Source: BOG-1112 sp964611335 (lineage in GTDB: Bacteria > Bdellovibrionota_B > Oligoflexia > Oligoflexales > Bog-1112). From it: a DNA stretch of 64,000 nt. The position numbers were made by a program, and so were the translations under genes. A model generated the notes under the pieces. The model worked only from the letters and a program-made list of their open reading frames with translations. It was not told where the DNA came from and did no database searches. Below, piece by piece: positions 32,439 through 41,143 of the stretch. Each line of letters begins with the position of its first letter. The stretch's first letter is position 1. Location of the stretch: positions 248,001 through 312,000 of the forward strand of contig CAZSXR010000002.1 of assembly GCA_964611335.1 (NCBI GenBank), given 5' to 3'.

Positions 32439-33650
32439 ATGCAAGTTCTTGTGCAAAAGTATGGCGGAAGCTCCGTGGGGTCTCTCGAACACATTTCGAG
32501 AGTTGCTCAGCATATTAAGAAGACCCACGAACAAAGCCGCTCCAAACTTATCATCGTTGTTAGCGCTATGGGGACCTTCACAGATGAGCTTTTAGAGATG
32601 GGTCTAGGCCTAAATTCCAAGGCTCCTAAACGTGAAATGGATATGCTTCTGAGTGCAGGAGAAAGAATAAGCGCATCCTTGCTCAGCATCGCCTTGGACC
32701 ACATCGGCGTCTCTGCTATTTCTTTAACCGGGTCACAAAGTGGCATTCTCACAGACTCTGTACATGGCAATGCCCGTATTACAAAAATTCTCGGCAATCG
32801 CATTCGCGAAGAGCTTACAAGTCATGAAATCGTTATCATTGCAGGTTTTCAGGGAGTCAGCCCCCAGACTAAAGATGTCACAACTTTGGGTCGCGGAGGT
32901 TCGGATCTTACAGCTGTTGCACTTGCTATCGCACTCAATGCGAAAAGCTGCCAGATCTATACCGATGTTCCGGGAGTAATGAGTGCAGATCCCCGCGTTG
33001 TGAGAACAGCTCAGGTTCTTAAAAAACTTCCATGGGACCTTATGTACGAACTTGCACTCGCAGGCGCAGGTGTCGTGCATCATCGTGCTGCCTTGGTTGC
33101 GCAAAAATTTAAAATGCCTTATGAAATTCGAAATAGTCAGACACCTGAAATATGTGGGACAAAGGTTGAAGGACAAACCATGGAAACGCCTCAAGTCACA
33201 GCTGTTACAAGCAAAAGCCAACAGGCTCTCGTCCGTTTTTCCGTTAAACCTGAGAACATAGCAGCTCATTTGCTTACTCAAGGCCTTCAGTGGTTGTGGA
33301 AACATGAACAATCACCGATGATTTTTCGCTCATTTCATGGGAAAAAATCAGGGATCGAAGCCCTCATCGATAAAAAATTAGCAGAATCTTATTTAGAATA
33401 TATCCGTGCTCTTGCAAAAGAACACAAAGGGTTCATAGACGAATCGGATATTGAATATAAAATTTCAATCATCACTGTTGTAGGAATAGGATTTCGTCAC
33501 GCGCCTGAAATTGTAAGAAGAGTTTTATCTTGTTTTGATGCTCTTCCTAAAATTTTCGAGGTTAAAGACCATTGTTTGATTCTGAGTGTAGATCCTGAGA
33601 AAGAAACTTTATTTGTTAACAAACTTCACGATTTATTTTTTGAAACTTAG
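32439..33650 (+). CDS. lysC: Aspartate kinase, monofunctional with regulatory ACT domains
   Basis: 403 residues. The kinase domain starts VQKYGGSSVGS (standard KFGGTSV-type motif), then VVSAMGTFTDELL, SAGERISASLLS, IIAGFQGV, TLGRGGSDLTAVALA and YTDVPGVMSADPR. The C-terminal ~150 residues hold two ACT-like domains for allosteric feedback, the first beginning VTAVTSKSQQALVRFSV. It converts aspartate to aspartyl-phosphate, the first step to lysine, threonine, methionine and diaminopimelate. No other pathway gene is adjacent. A 65-base gap separates it from a small secreted-protein gene. Confidence 0.95.
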   Translation: MQVLVQKYGGSSVGSLEHISRVAQHIKKTHEQSRSKLIIVVSAMGTFTDELLEMGLGLNSKAPKREMDMLLSAGERISASLLSIALDHIGVSAISLTGSQSGILTDSVHGNARITKILGNRIREELTSHEIVIIAGFQGVSPQTKDVTTLGRGGSDLTAVALAIALNAKSCQIYTDVPGVMSADPRVVRTAQVLKKLPWDLMYELALAGAGVVHHRAALVAQKFKMPYEIRNSQTPEICGTKVEGQTMETPQVTAVTSKSQQALVRFSVKPENIAAHLLTQGLQWLWKHEQSPMIFRSFHGKKSGIEALIDKKLAESYLEYIRALAKEHKGFIDESDIEYKISIITVVGIGFRHAPEIVRRVLSCFDALPKIFEVKDHCLILSVDPEKETLFVNKLHDLFFET

Positions 33651-33715
33651 TTTTCAAAAACCGCTTTCTAGAAATAAGTTGTTTTAATCCCAATCATTAT
33701 AGTTTTTGTAGAATT

Positions 33716-34153
33716 ATGAGTGTTTTAAAAAATCAAGCTAAGTATATGTACCCGTTTCTCTTCATGAGCTTTTTCTTCTGTGAAATTGCTTTTGCCTCTT
33801 TCAATATCAGGATCACATTTCAAACCGATTCACATTCCAAATATCTACTTGCATACAATTCAGGAGATTTTGCGGCAAGATCCTTTGTCGAAGATGAATA
33901 TTTGCAAATTGCAAATATTCTACAAGATTCAAATTATCCTCCGAAAATGCTACTAAAGGGAAGAAATGACGATCGGTTCTATGTTTTTAGAGAAAACTCC
34001 CCTGATGAACGGATTCGTTACAACATTGCTTATGTAGGGGAAGATTTTGATATTGATCCTCCTCAAAACAGTACTGAAGAAGAAACTTCCACTTTAAACT
34101 TAGCCTATTGTTGTACAGACCTATTTGGAAACTTCCGTTTTTTTCTATTTTAA
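33716..34153 (+). CDS. Small uncharacterised secreted protein
   Basis: 145 residues, not recognised. The N-terminus has a signal peptide (YPFLFMSFFFCEIAFA); the first ATG is at 33716, and a later in-frame ATG codes for the methionine before YPFL. The mature part has a beta-rich look with SFNIRITFQTDSHSKYLLAY, KGRNDDRFYVF and an acidic EDFDIDPP segment, then a Cys-Cys pair (LAYCCTD) and an aromatic C-terminus ending FRFFLF. A terminal phenylalanine after alternating hydrophobics resembles the last strand of outer membrane proteins, but the protein seems too small for a barrel. It is followed by a strong bidirectional terminator. Confidence 0.55.
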   Translation: MSVLKNQAKYMYPFLFMSFFFCEIAFASFNIRITFQTDSHSKYLLAYNSGDFAARSFVEDEYLQIANILQDSNYPPKMLLKGRNDDRFYVFRENSPDERIRYNIAYVGEDFDIDPPQNSTEEETSTLNLAYCCTDLFGNFRFFLF

Positions 34154-34167
34154 AAATTTAAGTCAAA

Positions 34168-34197
34168 AAAAAGGGGCTTTTTAAAAAGCCCCTTTTT
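34168..34197. terminator. Bidirectional intrinsic terminator
   Basis: A perfect 30-base palindrome: AAAAAGGGGCTTTTT followed directly by its own reverse complement. In either direction this gives a GC-cored hairpin followed by a U-run. It separates the small secreted-protein gene (plus) from the convergent MFS transporter gene (minus), whose stop codon begins two bases later. Confidence 0.9.
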
Positions 34198-34198
34198 G

Positions 34199-35470
34199 TT
34201 AATTAGCCAATTGCCTTTCCTCATGATCTCCAGGACGAAGGAAGAAAAGAATTGCAAAAGCAATAAAGCTCGTGATCAACAAAGGTTGAAATGCACTTTG
34301 AAAAGCTGCTGCTGAGAAGATCTGTGTTCCATCTTCTGCAAGCTTACCATCCCAATGAGATTCCAAAATAGAACCTACAAGCTTACTAAACAAACCACCA
34401 GACACCATGCAAAGCATGTTCATAACACCGATGATCGTTGCAGAAATCTCCTTGGATGCATGTGAGCAACCGATAGGAAACGCTAACGCTACACCGCCCA
34501 AGTTGAATCCAATGATGGAATTCAAAATGAGGAAGCCTGGAATTCCGAAGTAACTTGCACTCCCAACACTCGTATGACCAAGAAGCACATACAAAAATAA
34601 AAATGCCATACCAAATTCAAAAATAAGGACATAGCGAATTCTTTCAAGTGTTGTTGCAATTGTAGAATAGAAAAGAGAACCGAATGCAAACGCAATATAG
34701 AAGTAAGTTAGCGTTTGATCTGCAAGTTCTTTGCTGACATTGAAAATATTTTGAAAAGCCATAGGCCCCCAAGAATCCCCAATGATAGAGATAGGAAGAT
34801 ATGCGAAGAATGTAAAAACACCCGCAGCAAGTATCTGCTTATTTGTAAGAATCAAACGCAAGTCTTCAATAAAATGTGTCTGCTTAATAGGATGAGCACC
34901 GGATGAACCAACACTTGGATGTTTCTTTTCTCTAAGAAGAAAGGCAATCATCGCTGCAAGAAACAATCCACATAATCCCATATTCAGAAGAGATTGGTCA
35001 AAATCCCAGCTTTTGGGAAAGGCATCATAAAGACGTCTTGAAAAAGCTCCACCCATTCCACCTAAAAATACTGTCGTTCCTAAAAGGAAACCCATCATGC
35101 GAAGAGGAAACCATATCGTTACAATTTTACTGGTTCCAATAAAACAAAATGCAGCTCCAGCCCCCATAAGGACTCGACCCGCAATAGCTAAGGGAAAGGA
35201 CGTTGTTAAACTGACAATCAAAACACCAAATGCTAAGGATGCCATAGCAATACTTAGCATTTTTCTAGGACCATATTTGTCTAATAATATCCCAGCAGGA
35301 ATCTGCATGAGAGGGTACGCAATCATCGACGCTGCAAAAAAGGTTGAAAGATCTGTTACTGATAATTGGAATTTCGCAGTGATGTCGTCACCCAAAGTTC
35401 CAAATATAGTTCGGAATACGAACTGATAAAAATAGCACATTGCTCCGAGGAGCCAGTAAATCCAGATCAT
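34199..35470 (-). CDS. Major facilitator superfamily transporter
   Basis: 423 residues with about 12 membrane helices. The loop between TM2 and TM3 has the MFS signature (GILLDKYGPRKML), and there is a charged central loop near LREKKHPSVGSSGAHP. Segments such as GAGAAFCFIGTSKIV are common to phosphate- or sugar-phosphate-type and nitrate-type MFS groups, but the substrate is not readable. It is transcribed alone: the neighbouring gene on the left is convergent and the one on the right is divergent. Confidence 0.82.
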   Translation of the reverse strand: MIWIYWLLGAMCYFYQFVFRTIFGTLGDDITAKFQLSVTDLSTFFAASMIAYPLMQIPAGILLDKYGPRKMLSIAMASLAFGVLIVSLTTSFPLAIAGRVLMGAGAAFCFIGTSKIVTIWFPLRMMGFLLGTTVFLGGMGGAFSRRLYDAFPKSWDFDQSLLNMGLCGLFLAAMIAFLLREKKHPSVGSSGAHPIKQTHFIEDLRLILTNKQILAAGVFTFFAYLPISIIGDSWGPMAFQNIFNVSKELADQTLTYFYIAFAFGSLFYSTIATTLERIRYVLIFEFGMAFLFLYVLLGHTSVGSASYFGIPGFLILNSIIGFNLGGVALAFPIGCSHASKEISATIIGVMNMLCMVSGGLFSKLVGSILESHWDGKLAEDGTQIFSAAAFQSAFQPLLITSFIAFAILFFLRPGDHEERQLAN

Positions 35471-35854
35471 AGGTTTTAAACCTTTCTTAAGTTGGAGAAT
35501 GCTTTGTTATGGCAAATCTCAGTTTCAAATTTTGAGCTCAAAAATTTCTGTACCGTAGGTGAAATTCAGCCATACTCAAAAGTTGGTATTATTATAAAAA
35601 AGAATTGGCTATTTAGCCAATAGAAAGTTGTTTCTCTTTATAAAAGAGGGGCTTAGATTTAAATTTACCTAAACTCTACTATTTATCATTGATTTCAATA
35701 TGTTAACGAATAGTGATCTTTTTTGCTCTTAGAAAAAAATAAGATAATCTACTTAGATCATAGGGTTAAATAAATAAATCTCATGTTTTGTTGAAAAAAG
35801 CAGATACGTTTACTCAGAGTTCTTCTTGTTATGTCTTAGAACCGGAGGTCACTT
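35471..35854. other. 384-base AT-rich divergent control region with an 18-bp palindrome
   Basis: No gene is supported. The gap separates the MFS gene (minus) from the response regulator gene (plus) and must hold both promoters; several AT-rich -10-like stretches prevent choosing one. The standout element is a perfect inverted repeat, ATTGGCTATTTAGCCAAT, at 35604-35621. It is followed not by a T-run but by mixed sequence, so it is more likely an operator than a terminator. A strong ribosome-binding site (GGAGGT) precedes the ATG at 35855. Confidence 0.55.
35604..35621. promoter_or_regulatory. Perfect 18-bp inverted repeat, candidate operator
   Basis: ATTGGCTATTTAGCCAAT, 8-base arms around TT, lies about 135 bases upstream of the MFS start and about 235 bases upstream of the response regulator start. 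The regulator is unknown. Confidence 0.4.
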
Positions 35855-36520
35855 ATGGCAACAGCTCTTAAAAATGAATACGAGACTAAGCAAACGTCTC
35901 ATCCTCACCACAGAGACCTCTTGTTGGTGGATGATAACTATGATTTTTTTAGATCCATAAAAGATTCCGTTGAGCACGCGGACAGCACAGGGACTAAAAA
36001 CCATTTAGATTATGCACCAGATGGTTTTACGGCTTTGCATATGGCAAAGAAAAAAACTTATGATGCCATCATATGTGATATCCAAATGCCCCATCTCGAT
36101 GGGATCAAACTTGTGCAAGAATTTTCTAAAAAACATTATGATGTACCTTTCATAATGATCTCTGGAAAAGTGGAAGACAAAAATACTTCTGAAGCTTTTC
36201 AAGTAGGAGCTTACAATATTTTGCAGAAACCTTTCCGCATTGAAGACCTTTTAGAAAAAATCGATCTTGCAATAGATTTGCAACACTCGGAAAAAGTTTC
36301 AGAGATCGACGAACAGGAACGCGCTCACATCTATAACATGCTAAAAACCTATTACTACGATGTAGAGAAAATCATTTTATTGATTCAGCACTTCCAGATA
36401 CCTGTTTCTTTCGTGCAAGAAGAGATGAAGAAGAAAGCACAGATTGGCAAGTGTATTTTCGATGACACACAAAATTTAAAGTACTTTACAAAAACAGAAC
36501 ACAACGGTAATCAAAAATAA
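35855..36520 (+). CDS. Response regulator with atypical C-terminal helical domain
   Basis: 221 residues. Residues about 20-140 form a receiver domain: acidic pocket VDDNYD, phosphoacceptor Asp75 in ICDIQMPHLDG, the serine in MISGKV and Lys125 in LQKPFR. The C-terminal 75 residues (starting EQERAHIYNMLKTYYYD) are helical, include VEKIILLIQHFQIPVSFVQE and a KKKAQIGKC segment, and match no output domain I know. The pattern of a short predicted helix bundle could be a degenerate helix-turn-helix of the Fis type or a protein-binding module. No sensor kinase gene is adjacent, so it is an orphan in this window. Confidence 0.85.
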   Translation: MATALKNEYETKQTSHPHHRDLLLVDDNYDFFRSIKDSVEHADSTGTKNHLDYAPDGFTALHMAKKKTYDAIICDIQMPHLDGIKLVQEFSKKHYDVPFIMISGKVEDKNTSEAFQVGAYNILQKPFRIEDLLEKIDLAIDLQHSEKVSEIDEQERAHIYNMLKTYYYDVEKIILLIQHFQIPVSFVQEEMKKKAQIGKCIFDDTQNLKYFTKTEHNGNQK

Positions 36521-36542
36521 TTCCAGAATTCAGAGCTATTTC

Positions 36543-37499
36543 TCACTTTGCTTTCCTTCGAAAATCGTGGTGTGCTTCGATAAACCGTATAGTTCCCGTT
36601 TCAGAACGCATCACAACCGAATGTGTTTTTGCCCCTCCTCCGAAAAATTTGACACCACGCAACATAGAACCATCGGTCACCCCTGTTGCACAGAACATCA
36701 CTCGACCTTTAGCAAGCTCGTCGATCTTGTAAACTTTATCAAAGTCTTTGATCCCCATTTTTATGCCTCGAGATTTTTCAGATTCTGTCCGGAAAACCAG
36801 ACGTCCTTGGAAATTTCCGCCCATACATCTCAAAGCTGCTGCAGCTATAACACCTTCCGGGGCTCCACCCGTTCCCATGAGAACATCGACACCAGTTCCT
36901 GGCATTGCTGTCGCTAACGCCGCTTGAACATCTCCATCGCTAATCATCCAAATCCTTGCGCCAGACCTACGAACTTCACGAATCAAATCCTCATGTCGCG
37001 GGCGATCTAAGATCACAACGGTTAAATCCGAAACTTCACATTTTTTTGCACGTGCAATGTTGATGAGATTTTCTGTGGGACTTTTTTCAAGAGAAATGGC
37101 ATCGCGCGCATCGGGACCGACAGCGATTTTTGTCATGTAAGTATCAGGTGCGTGTAGAAAGTTTCCTTCTTCCGCTACAGCAATCACGGCTAATGCATTC
37201 GCTCCACCTTTTGCCGTAATCGTTGTTCCTTCGAGCGGATCAATAGCGAGATCCAGAACGGGTGCACCTTCGCGATGGCTCCCCACTTTTTCTCCGATGT
37301 ATAACATCGGAGCTTCATCGCGTTCTCCTTCGCCAATCTTTACAGTTCCACAGAAATGAATGCTGTCAAAAGCTTTACGCATGGCTTCCACAGCAGCACG
37401 ATCAGCTGCAGTTTCATCGCCACGACCCATATAACGCGCTGCTGCAAGTGCTGCTGCTTCACTCACACGAACAAATTCCATCGCAAAGTTTCGATCCAT
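36543..37499 (-). CDS. glpX: Fructose-1,6-bisphosphatase class II
   Basis: 318 residues, typical GlpX length. Visible marks are MDRNFAMEFVRVSEAAALAA at the start, GRGDETAADRAAVEAMR, IGEGERDEAPMLYIGE, LAIDPLEGTT (Li-sensitive phosphatase metal site DPxEGT), VILDRPRH, MGTGGAPEGVI and the late GVTDGSMLRGV. The enzyme hydrolyses fructose 1,6-bisphosphate to fructose 6-phosphate in gluconeogenesis. The ATG is preceded by GGAG. It is divergent from the ole cluster; the 91-base shared gap contains an 11-bp tandem repeat. Confidence 0.96.
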   Translation of the reverse strand: MDRNFAMEFVRVSEAAALAAARYMGRGDETAADRAAVEAMRKAFDSIHFCGTVKIGEGERDEAPMLYIGEKVGSHREGAPVLDLAIDPLEGTTITAKGGANALAVIAVAEEGNFLHAPDTYMTKIAVGPDARDAISLEKSPTENLINIARAKKCEVSDLTVVILDRPRHEDLIREVRRSGARIWMISDGDVQAALATAMPGTGVDVLMGTGGAPEGVIAAAALRCMGGNFQGRLVFRTESEKSRGIKMGIKDFDKVYKIDELAKGRVMFCATGVTDGSMLRGVKFFGGGAKTHSVVMRSETGTIRFIEAHHDFRRKAK

Positions 37500-37522
37500 A
37501 TTCTCCGACCTTTCTTTTGCCT

Positions 37523-37544
37523 TATTAGATTGGTATTAGATTGT
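37523..37544. repeat. Tandem 11-bp direct repeat in the glpX-oleA gap
   Basis: TATTAGATTGG at 37523-37533 is followed immediately by TATTAGATTGT at 37534-37544, 10 of 11 bases identical. Two copies one helical turn apart, 24 bases from the glpX start and 47 bases from the oleA start, could be a regulator site, or simply a small duplication. Confidence 0.5.
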
Positions 37545-37590
37545 TCTAACAAACTTTCACGCTCTCTTATAGAAAAAATAGGATGAATGA

Positions 37591-38619
37591 ATGCTATTTG
37601 ACAATGTGTGCATAGAAGGCCTTTCCTATTTTTTACCGGAAAGTGTAGTGGCATCTTCTGAAATTGAAGAACACCTAGCGCCTCTCTATCAAAGTCTCAA
37701 AATTTCAAAAGGAACACTTGAGGCCCTTACGGGAGTCAGACAGCGACGTTTATGGCCAAGTCATCTGAGCCCTTCTTATTTCGCAAGCAAGGTCGGAGAA
37801 AATTTACTGAGAAAAGAATCTGTACAAAACCAAGATATAGACCTTCTTATCTACGCAGGTGTTTGTAGAGATTTTATAGAACCAGCAACCGCTCAGATCG
37901 TTCATCACAATCTCAATCTCAGTCCACAGTGTTTAACTTTTGATCTTTCCAATGCGTGTTTAGGCTTTTTCAACGCAATGCTCTTGAGTGCACAACTCAT
38001 TGATTCAGGAAAAATTCGCAATGCACTTATTGTTTCGGGAGAAAATGCGGCTCCCTTACTTGAAAATACTATTAACAAACTCAACTCCGAAAAAACGGAA
38101 GAAGCCTTTCGCTCTTCCCTTGCAAGTTTGACTTTAGGTTCAGGTGCAGTTGCCATGCTTTTAGGACACAGCTCCGATTCTACAAAAAACCACAGATTGC
38201 TAGGTGGTATTTCGCAAATTGCAAGTGAACATCATAATCTTTGCCAAGGACAAGGCGACTATCGAAATCCTCTTATGAAAACTGACTCGGCTAGACTTTT
38301 CAAAGAAGGGGTAAGTCTTTCCATAAAAACATGGAAGAACTTTCTCCAAACGATGAGACAAACAAGCGAAGCTTTTTCTCATATATTCACTCATCAGGTG
38401 AGTCTTGCTCATCATGAAAGAATTTTCAAAGAACTGGGAATCCCTTTAGAAAAAGGTCGACCTGAATGTAGACTCTTGGGGAATACTGGTACTGTAGCAG
38501 CTCCCCTTTCTCTCGCACTTGCGGAAGAAGAGGGAATTTTAACAAGTGGCAAACTTATAGCTTTATTGGGCATAGGTTCAGGTTTAAACGCGATGATGTT
38601 AGGGATTCAATGGACTTAA
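37591..38619 (+). CDS. oleA: OleA-like thiolase: head-to-head condensation of two acyl-CoA
   Basis: 342 residues. Thiolase-fold ketoacyl synthase III relative with nucleophile Cys123 in DLSNACLGFFNAM, His268 in FTHQVSLAHHE, Asn298 in LLGNTGTVAAPLSLAL, and Glu97 in RDFIEPATA. A glutamate at this place is the extra catalytic base that distinguishes OleA from FabH. In the known pathway OleA condenses two fatty acyl-CoA molecules to a beta-keto acid. Its ATG has AGGA seven bases upstream. It overlaps oleB by 10 bases, and oleC follows, so the three are one operon. The gene set, more than the motif alone, supports the call over FabH. Confidence 0.85.
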   Translation: MLFDNVCIEGLSYFLPESVVASSEIEEHLAPLYQSLKISKGTLEALTGVRQRRLWPSHLSPSYFASKVGENLLRKESVQNQDIDLLIYAGVCRDFIEPATAQIVHHNLNLSPQCLTFDLSNACLGFFNAMLLSAQLIDSGKIRNALIVSGENAAPLLENTINKLNSEKTEEAFRSSLASLTLGSGAVAMLLGHSSDSTKNHRLLGGISQIASEHHNLCQGQGDYRNPLMKTDSARLFKEGVSLSIKTWKNFLQTMRQTSEAFSHIFTHQVSLAHHERIFKELGIPLEKGRPECRLLGNTGTVAAPLSLALAEEEGILTSGKLIALLGIGSGLNAMMLGIQWT

Positions 38620-39473
38620 GCGCAGAGCTAAAAAATTTATACCCTTTTGAATCTCATTATTTTTCATTGCATGAAGAAGCTGAATACAAAATTCATTACA
38701 TAGATGAAGGACGTGGAGATCCCATTTTATGTTTGCATGGCAATCCCACTTGGTCTTTTTTCTATCGTAATATCGTTAAAGAATTGCGTTCACAATACAG
38801 AGTGATTGCTCCTGATCATTTGGGTTGTGGTCTTTCTGGAAGACCACAAGATTTTTCTTACACTCTTGCCAATCATATTAATAATGTCGAGAAACTCGTT
38901 CTTCATCTCGATCTCAAAAACATTACCCTCATCATACATGATTGGGGTGGGGCTATAGGAATGGGCTTTGCTCTAAGAAACAAAGACCGTATTCGAAAAC
39001 TCATAATACTCAACACCGCAGCCTTTCTTTCCAAAGATATTCCTAAGAGAATTGCTTCCCTCAGGATTTTTTCAGATTTTTTGATTCGACGAGCCAATCT
39101 TTTCTGTCTAGCAGCAACACGAATGACAACTGAGAAAAAACTTCCAACAGTTGTTAAAAATGGCTATTTGCAGCCTTATGGCAACTATCACGATCGCATT
39201 GCAATCGCAGGGTTTGTTCAAGACATCCCGCTAGTTGAAAGTGATAAAAGTTATAAAATACTCTCTGATATAGAAAAGAATTTGAAATTGTTAATGGTTC
39301 CCACCTTGATCCTATGGGGAGCAAAAGACTTCTGCTTTCATCTTGAATTTTTCAAGACATGGAAGAGGATATATCCACATGCTGATACGGTCGTTTATGA
39401 AAATGCAGGGCATTATGTTCTCGAAGATGAGCAGGAAAAGTGTATTCAAAGAATCAGGAGTTTTTTACTATGA
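38610..39473 (+). CDS. oleB: OleB-like alpha/beta-hydrolase: beta-lactone decarboxylase
   Basis: 287 residues. It resembles haloalkane dehalogenases, as OleB does: HGNPTWSFFYRN for the oxyanion region, an aspartate nucleophile Asp111 in IIHDWGGAIGMGF, and the catalytic histidine His268 in ENAGHYVLED. A serine hydrolase would have GxSxG here. In the characterised pathway OleB removes CO2 from the beta-lactone made by OleC to give a long cis-olefin. The gene overlaps oleA by 10 bases and oleC by 4 (ATGA), so translation is probably coupled. Confidence 0.85.
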   Translation: MDLSAELKNLYPFESHYFSLHEEAEYKIHYIDEGRGDPILCLHGNPTWSFFYRNIVKELRSQYRVIAPDHLGCGLSGRPQDFSYTLANHINNVEKLVLHLDLKNITLIIHDWGGAIGMGFALRNKDRIRKLIILNTAAFLSKDIPKRIASLRIFSDFLIRRANLFCLAATRMTTEKKLPTVVKNGYLQPYGNYHDRIAIAGFVQDIPLVESDKSYKILSDIEKNLKLLMVPTLILWGAKDFCFHLEFFKTWKRIYPHADTVVYENAGHYVLEDEQEKCIQRIRSFLL

Positions 39474-41143
39474 ATATTTCTCAACTTATTTATGAGAAAG
39501 CAAAGAAACATCCTCACAAAATCGCCATCATAGCCCCTGTTCATCATACGAGAGATGGATTTATATATTCTCAATATACTTACAAAGACTTTGTGGAAAA
39601 ATCTAATAGTTTATGTGTACATCTTCAAAAACTAAACGTGAAAGAAGGATCAAAAGTTCTTCTTTTTGTTAAACCTTCTTTAAATTTTTCCATCCTTGTT
39701 TTTTCACTTTTTAGCATGGGGGCAATCCCTATTTTTATAGATCCAGGAGTGGGTCCTAAAAACTTATTGAAAGCTATAGCAAAAGTCCAACCTGATATTC
39801 TCGTTGCTGAACCTATAGTACACATACTTAAAAAAATTTTTCGGTCGTACTTTTCAAACGTAAAACTTTCCATCACAACTCAGAAAACTTCTTTCTTAAC
39901 CTCTCAAATAAGTTTGACAAATCTGATTCAGAATAACACTACGGATTTATTCGAATACAAGGACCAAGAAGGAGATCACACTGCTGCTATCATTTACACC
40001 TCCGGAGCTACAGGAGCACCTAAGGGTGTGGTCTACACGCATGCCATGTTTTATGCTCAGGTACAATTGTTGGAGAAAACTCTTAATATAAAAGAGGAAG
40101 ACAAAGATCTCTCCTGTTTTCCTCTTTTTTCTTTATTTTCCATCGCTATGGGAATGACAAGTGTAATCCCCTGCATGGATGCAGCAAAACCTGCCTCTGC
40201 AAACCCTTTCTTTCTTTTACAACATATACAGGATCATGGAATAAGTTTTGGAACAGGTTCTCCTGCAATTTGGCAAAAACTCGCAAATTATTGTATAGAG
40301 AATCATATTAAACTGCCAAAGATGCGTGGAATTATGATGTTTGGCGCTCCTGTAAGTTTGCAATTGCATGAGCAATTTAAAATAATTTTGACAAATGGAA
40401 CAACTTATACCCCTTACGGAGCAACAGAGTGCCTCCCTGTTTCCTGGATTTCAGGCGAAAGTATTTTAGAAAATTATGCTGACCGCACTTTGAAAGGAGC
40501 TGGCACGTGTATTGGAAAGGTTTTTGAGAACACAGAACTGCGTATAATTCCAAGTTCTTTTGAAGGTTTATCGGAAATGCCAAATGAACTGCCTCCTTTC
40601 AAAATAGGAGAACTTGTAGTTTGTGGAAAGCAGACAACACTTGAATATTTTCAGAATCCAGAAGAAACGAAAAAAGCAAAAATTTTCTATGAAGGAAAGA
40701 TTTGGCACAGGATGGGAGATGTTGGTTATAAAGATGATCAAGGCATGCTGTGGTTCTGCGGCCGTAAAGCGCATCAGGTTATCACCAAACATAGAATTTA
40801 CTACCCCATCCCTTGCGAAGCGATCTTTAACCAGCATCCTTTGGTGAAACGCTCTGCGTTGATTGCATGGAAAGACACAGCTGCGATTGTTATAGAAAGA
40901 AAAGACGGGAGAACCGAATTATCTTCAAAAGAATTTGCTTTTTTAAGAGGTGGTTTGCTTGCGCTTGGAAGCAAGTTCGAACATACAAAAGATATAAACA
41001 CTTTTTTTCTTTACAGAGATTTTCCCGTCGATTGCAGGCACAACATTAAAATCGACAGACTTTTACTAAGTCAGTATTTTAACAAGCGTGTTGTCTTATA
41101 TAATTTCGCAACACAATCTCTCAATCCCTATCTTCAATCTTGA
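39470..41143 (+). CDS. oleC: OleC-like AMP-dependent beta-lactone synthetase
   Basis: 557 residues from the ATG at 39470, which overlaps the oleB TGA (ATGA) and has AGGAG upstream. The adenylation motif IYTSGATGAPKGVVYTH is clear, followed by the A5-type YTPYGATECLPVSWIS, the A7/A8 region with HRMGDVGYKDDQGMLWFCGR, and a shortened C-terminal lid domain. This layout is that of OleC, which activates a beta-hydroxy acid and closes the beta-lactone, rather than an acyl-CoA ligase. The stop abuts that of norD on the other strand. oleD, the NADPH-dependent beta-keto acid reductase needed between OleA and OleC, is not in the window. Confidence 0.83.
   Translation: MNISQLIYEKAKKHPHKIAIIAPVHHTRDGFIYSQYTYKDFVEKSNSLCVHLQKLNVKEGSKVLLFVKPSLNFSILVFSLFSMGAIPIFIDPGVGPKNLLKAIAKVQPDILVAEPIVHILKKIFRSYFSNVKLSITTQKTSFLTSQISLTNLIQNNTTDLFEYKDQEGDHTAAIIYTSGATGAPKGVVYTHAMFYAQVQLLEKTLNIKEEDKDLSCFPLFSLFSIAMGMTSVIPCMDAAKPASANPFFLLQHIQDHGISFGTGSPAIWQKLANYCIENHIKLPKMRGIMMFGAPVSLQLHEQFKIILTNGTTYTPYGATECLPVSWISGESILENYADRTLKGAGTCIGKVFENTELRIIPSSFEGLSEMPNELPPFKIGELVVCGKQTTLEYFQNPEETKKAKIFYEGKIWHRMGDVGYKDDQGMLWFCGRKAHQVITKHRIYYPIPCEAIFNQHPLVKRSALIAWKDTAAIVIERKDGRTELSSKEFAFLRGGLLALGSKFEHTKDINTFFLYRDFPVDCRHNIKIDRLLLSQYFNKRVVLYNFATQSLNPYLQS

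Noticed and set aside
34168..34197. 30-base perfect palindrome as a possible mobile-element end or attachment site
   Set aside because: Position between convergent genes with GC core and U-runs on both strands is fully explained by a bidirectional terminator; no target duplication or transposase nearby.
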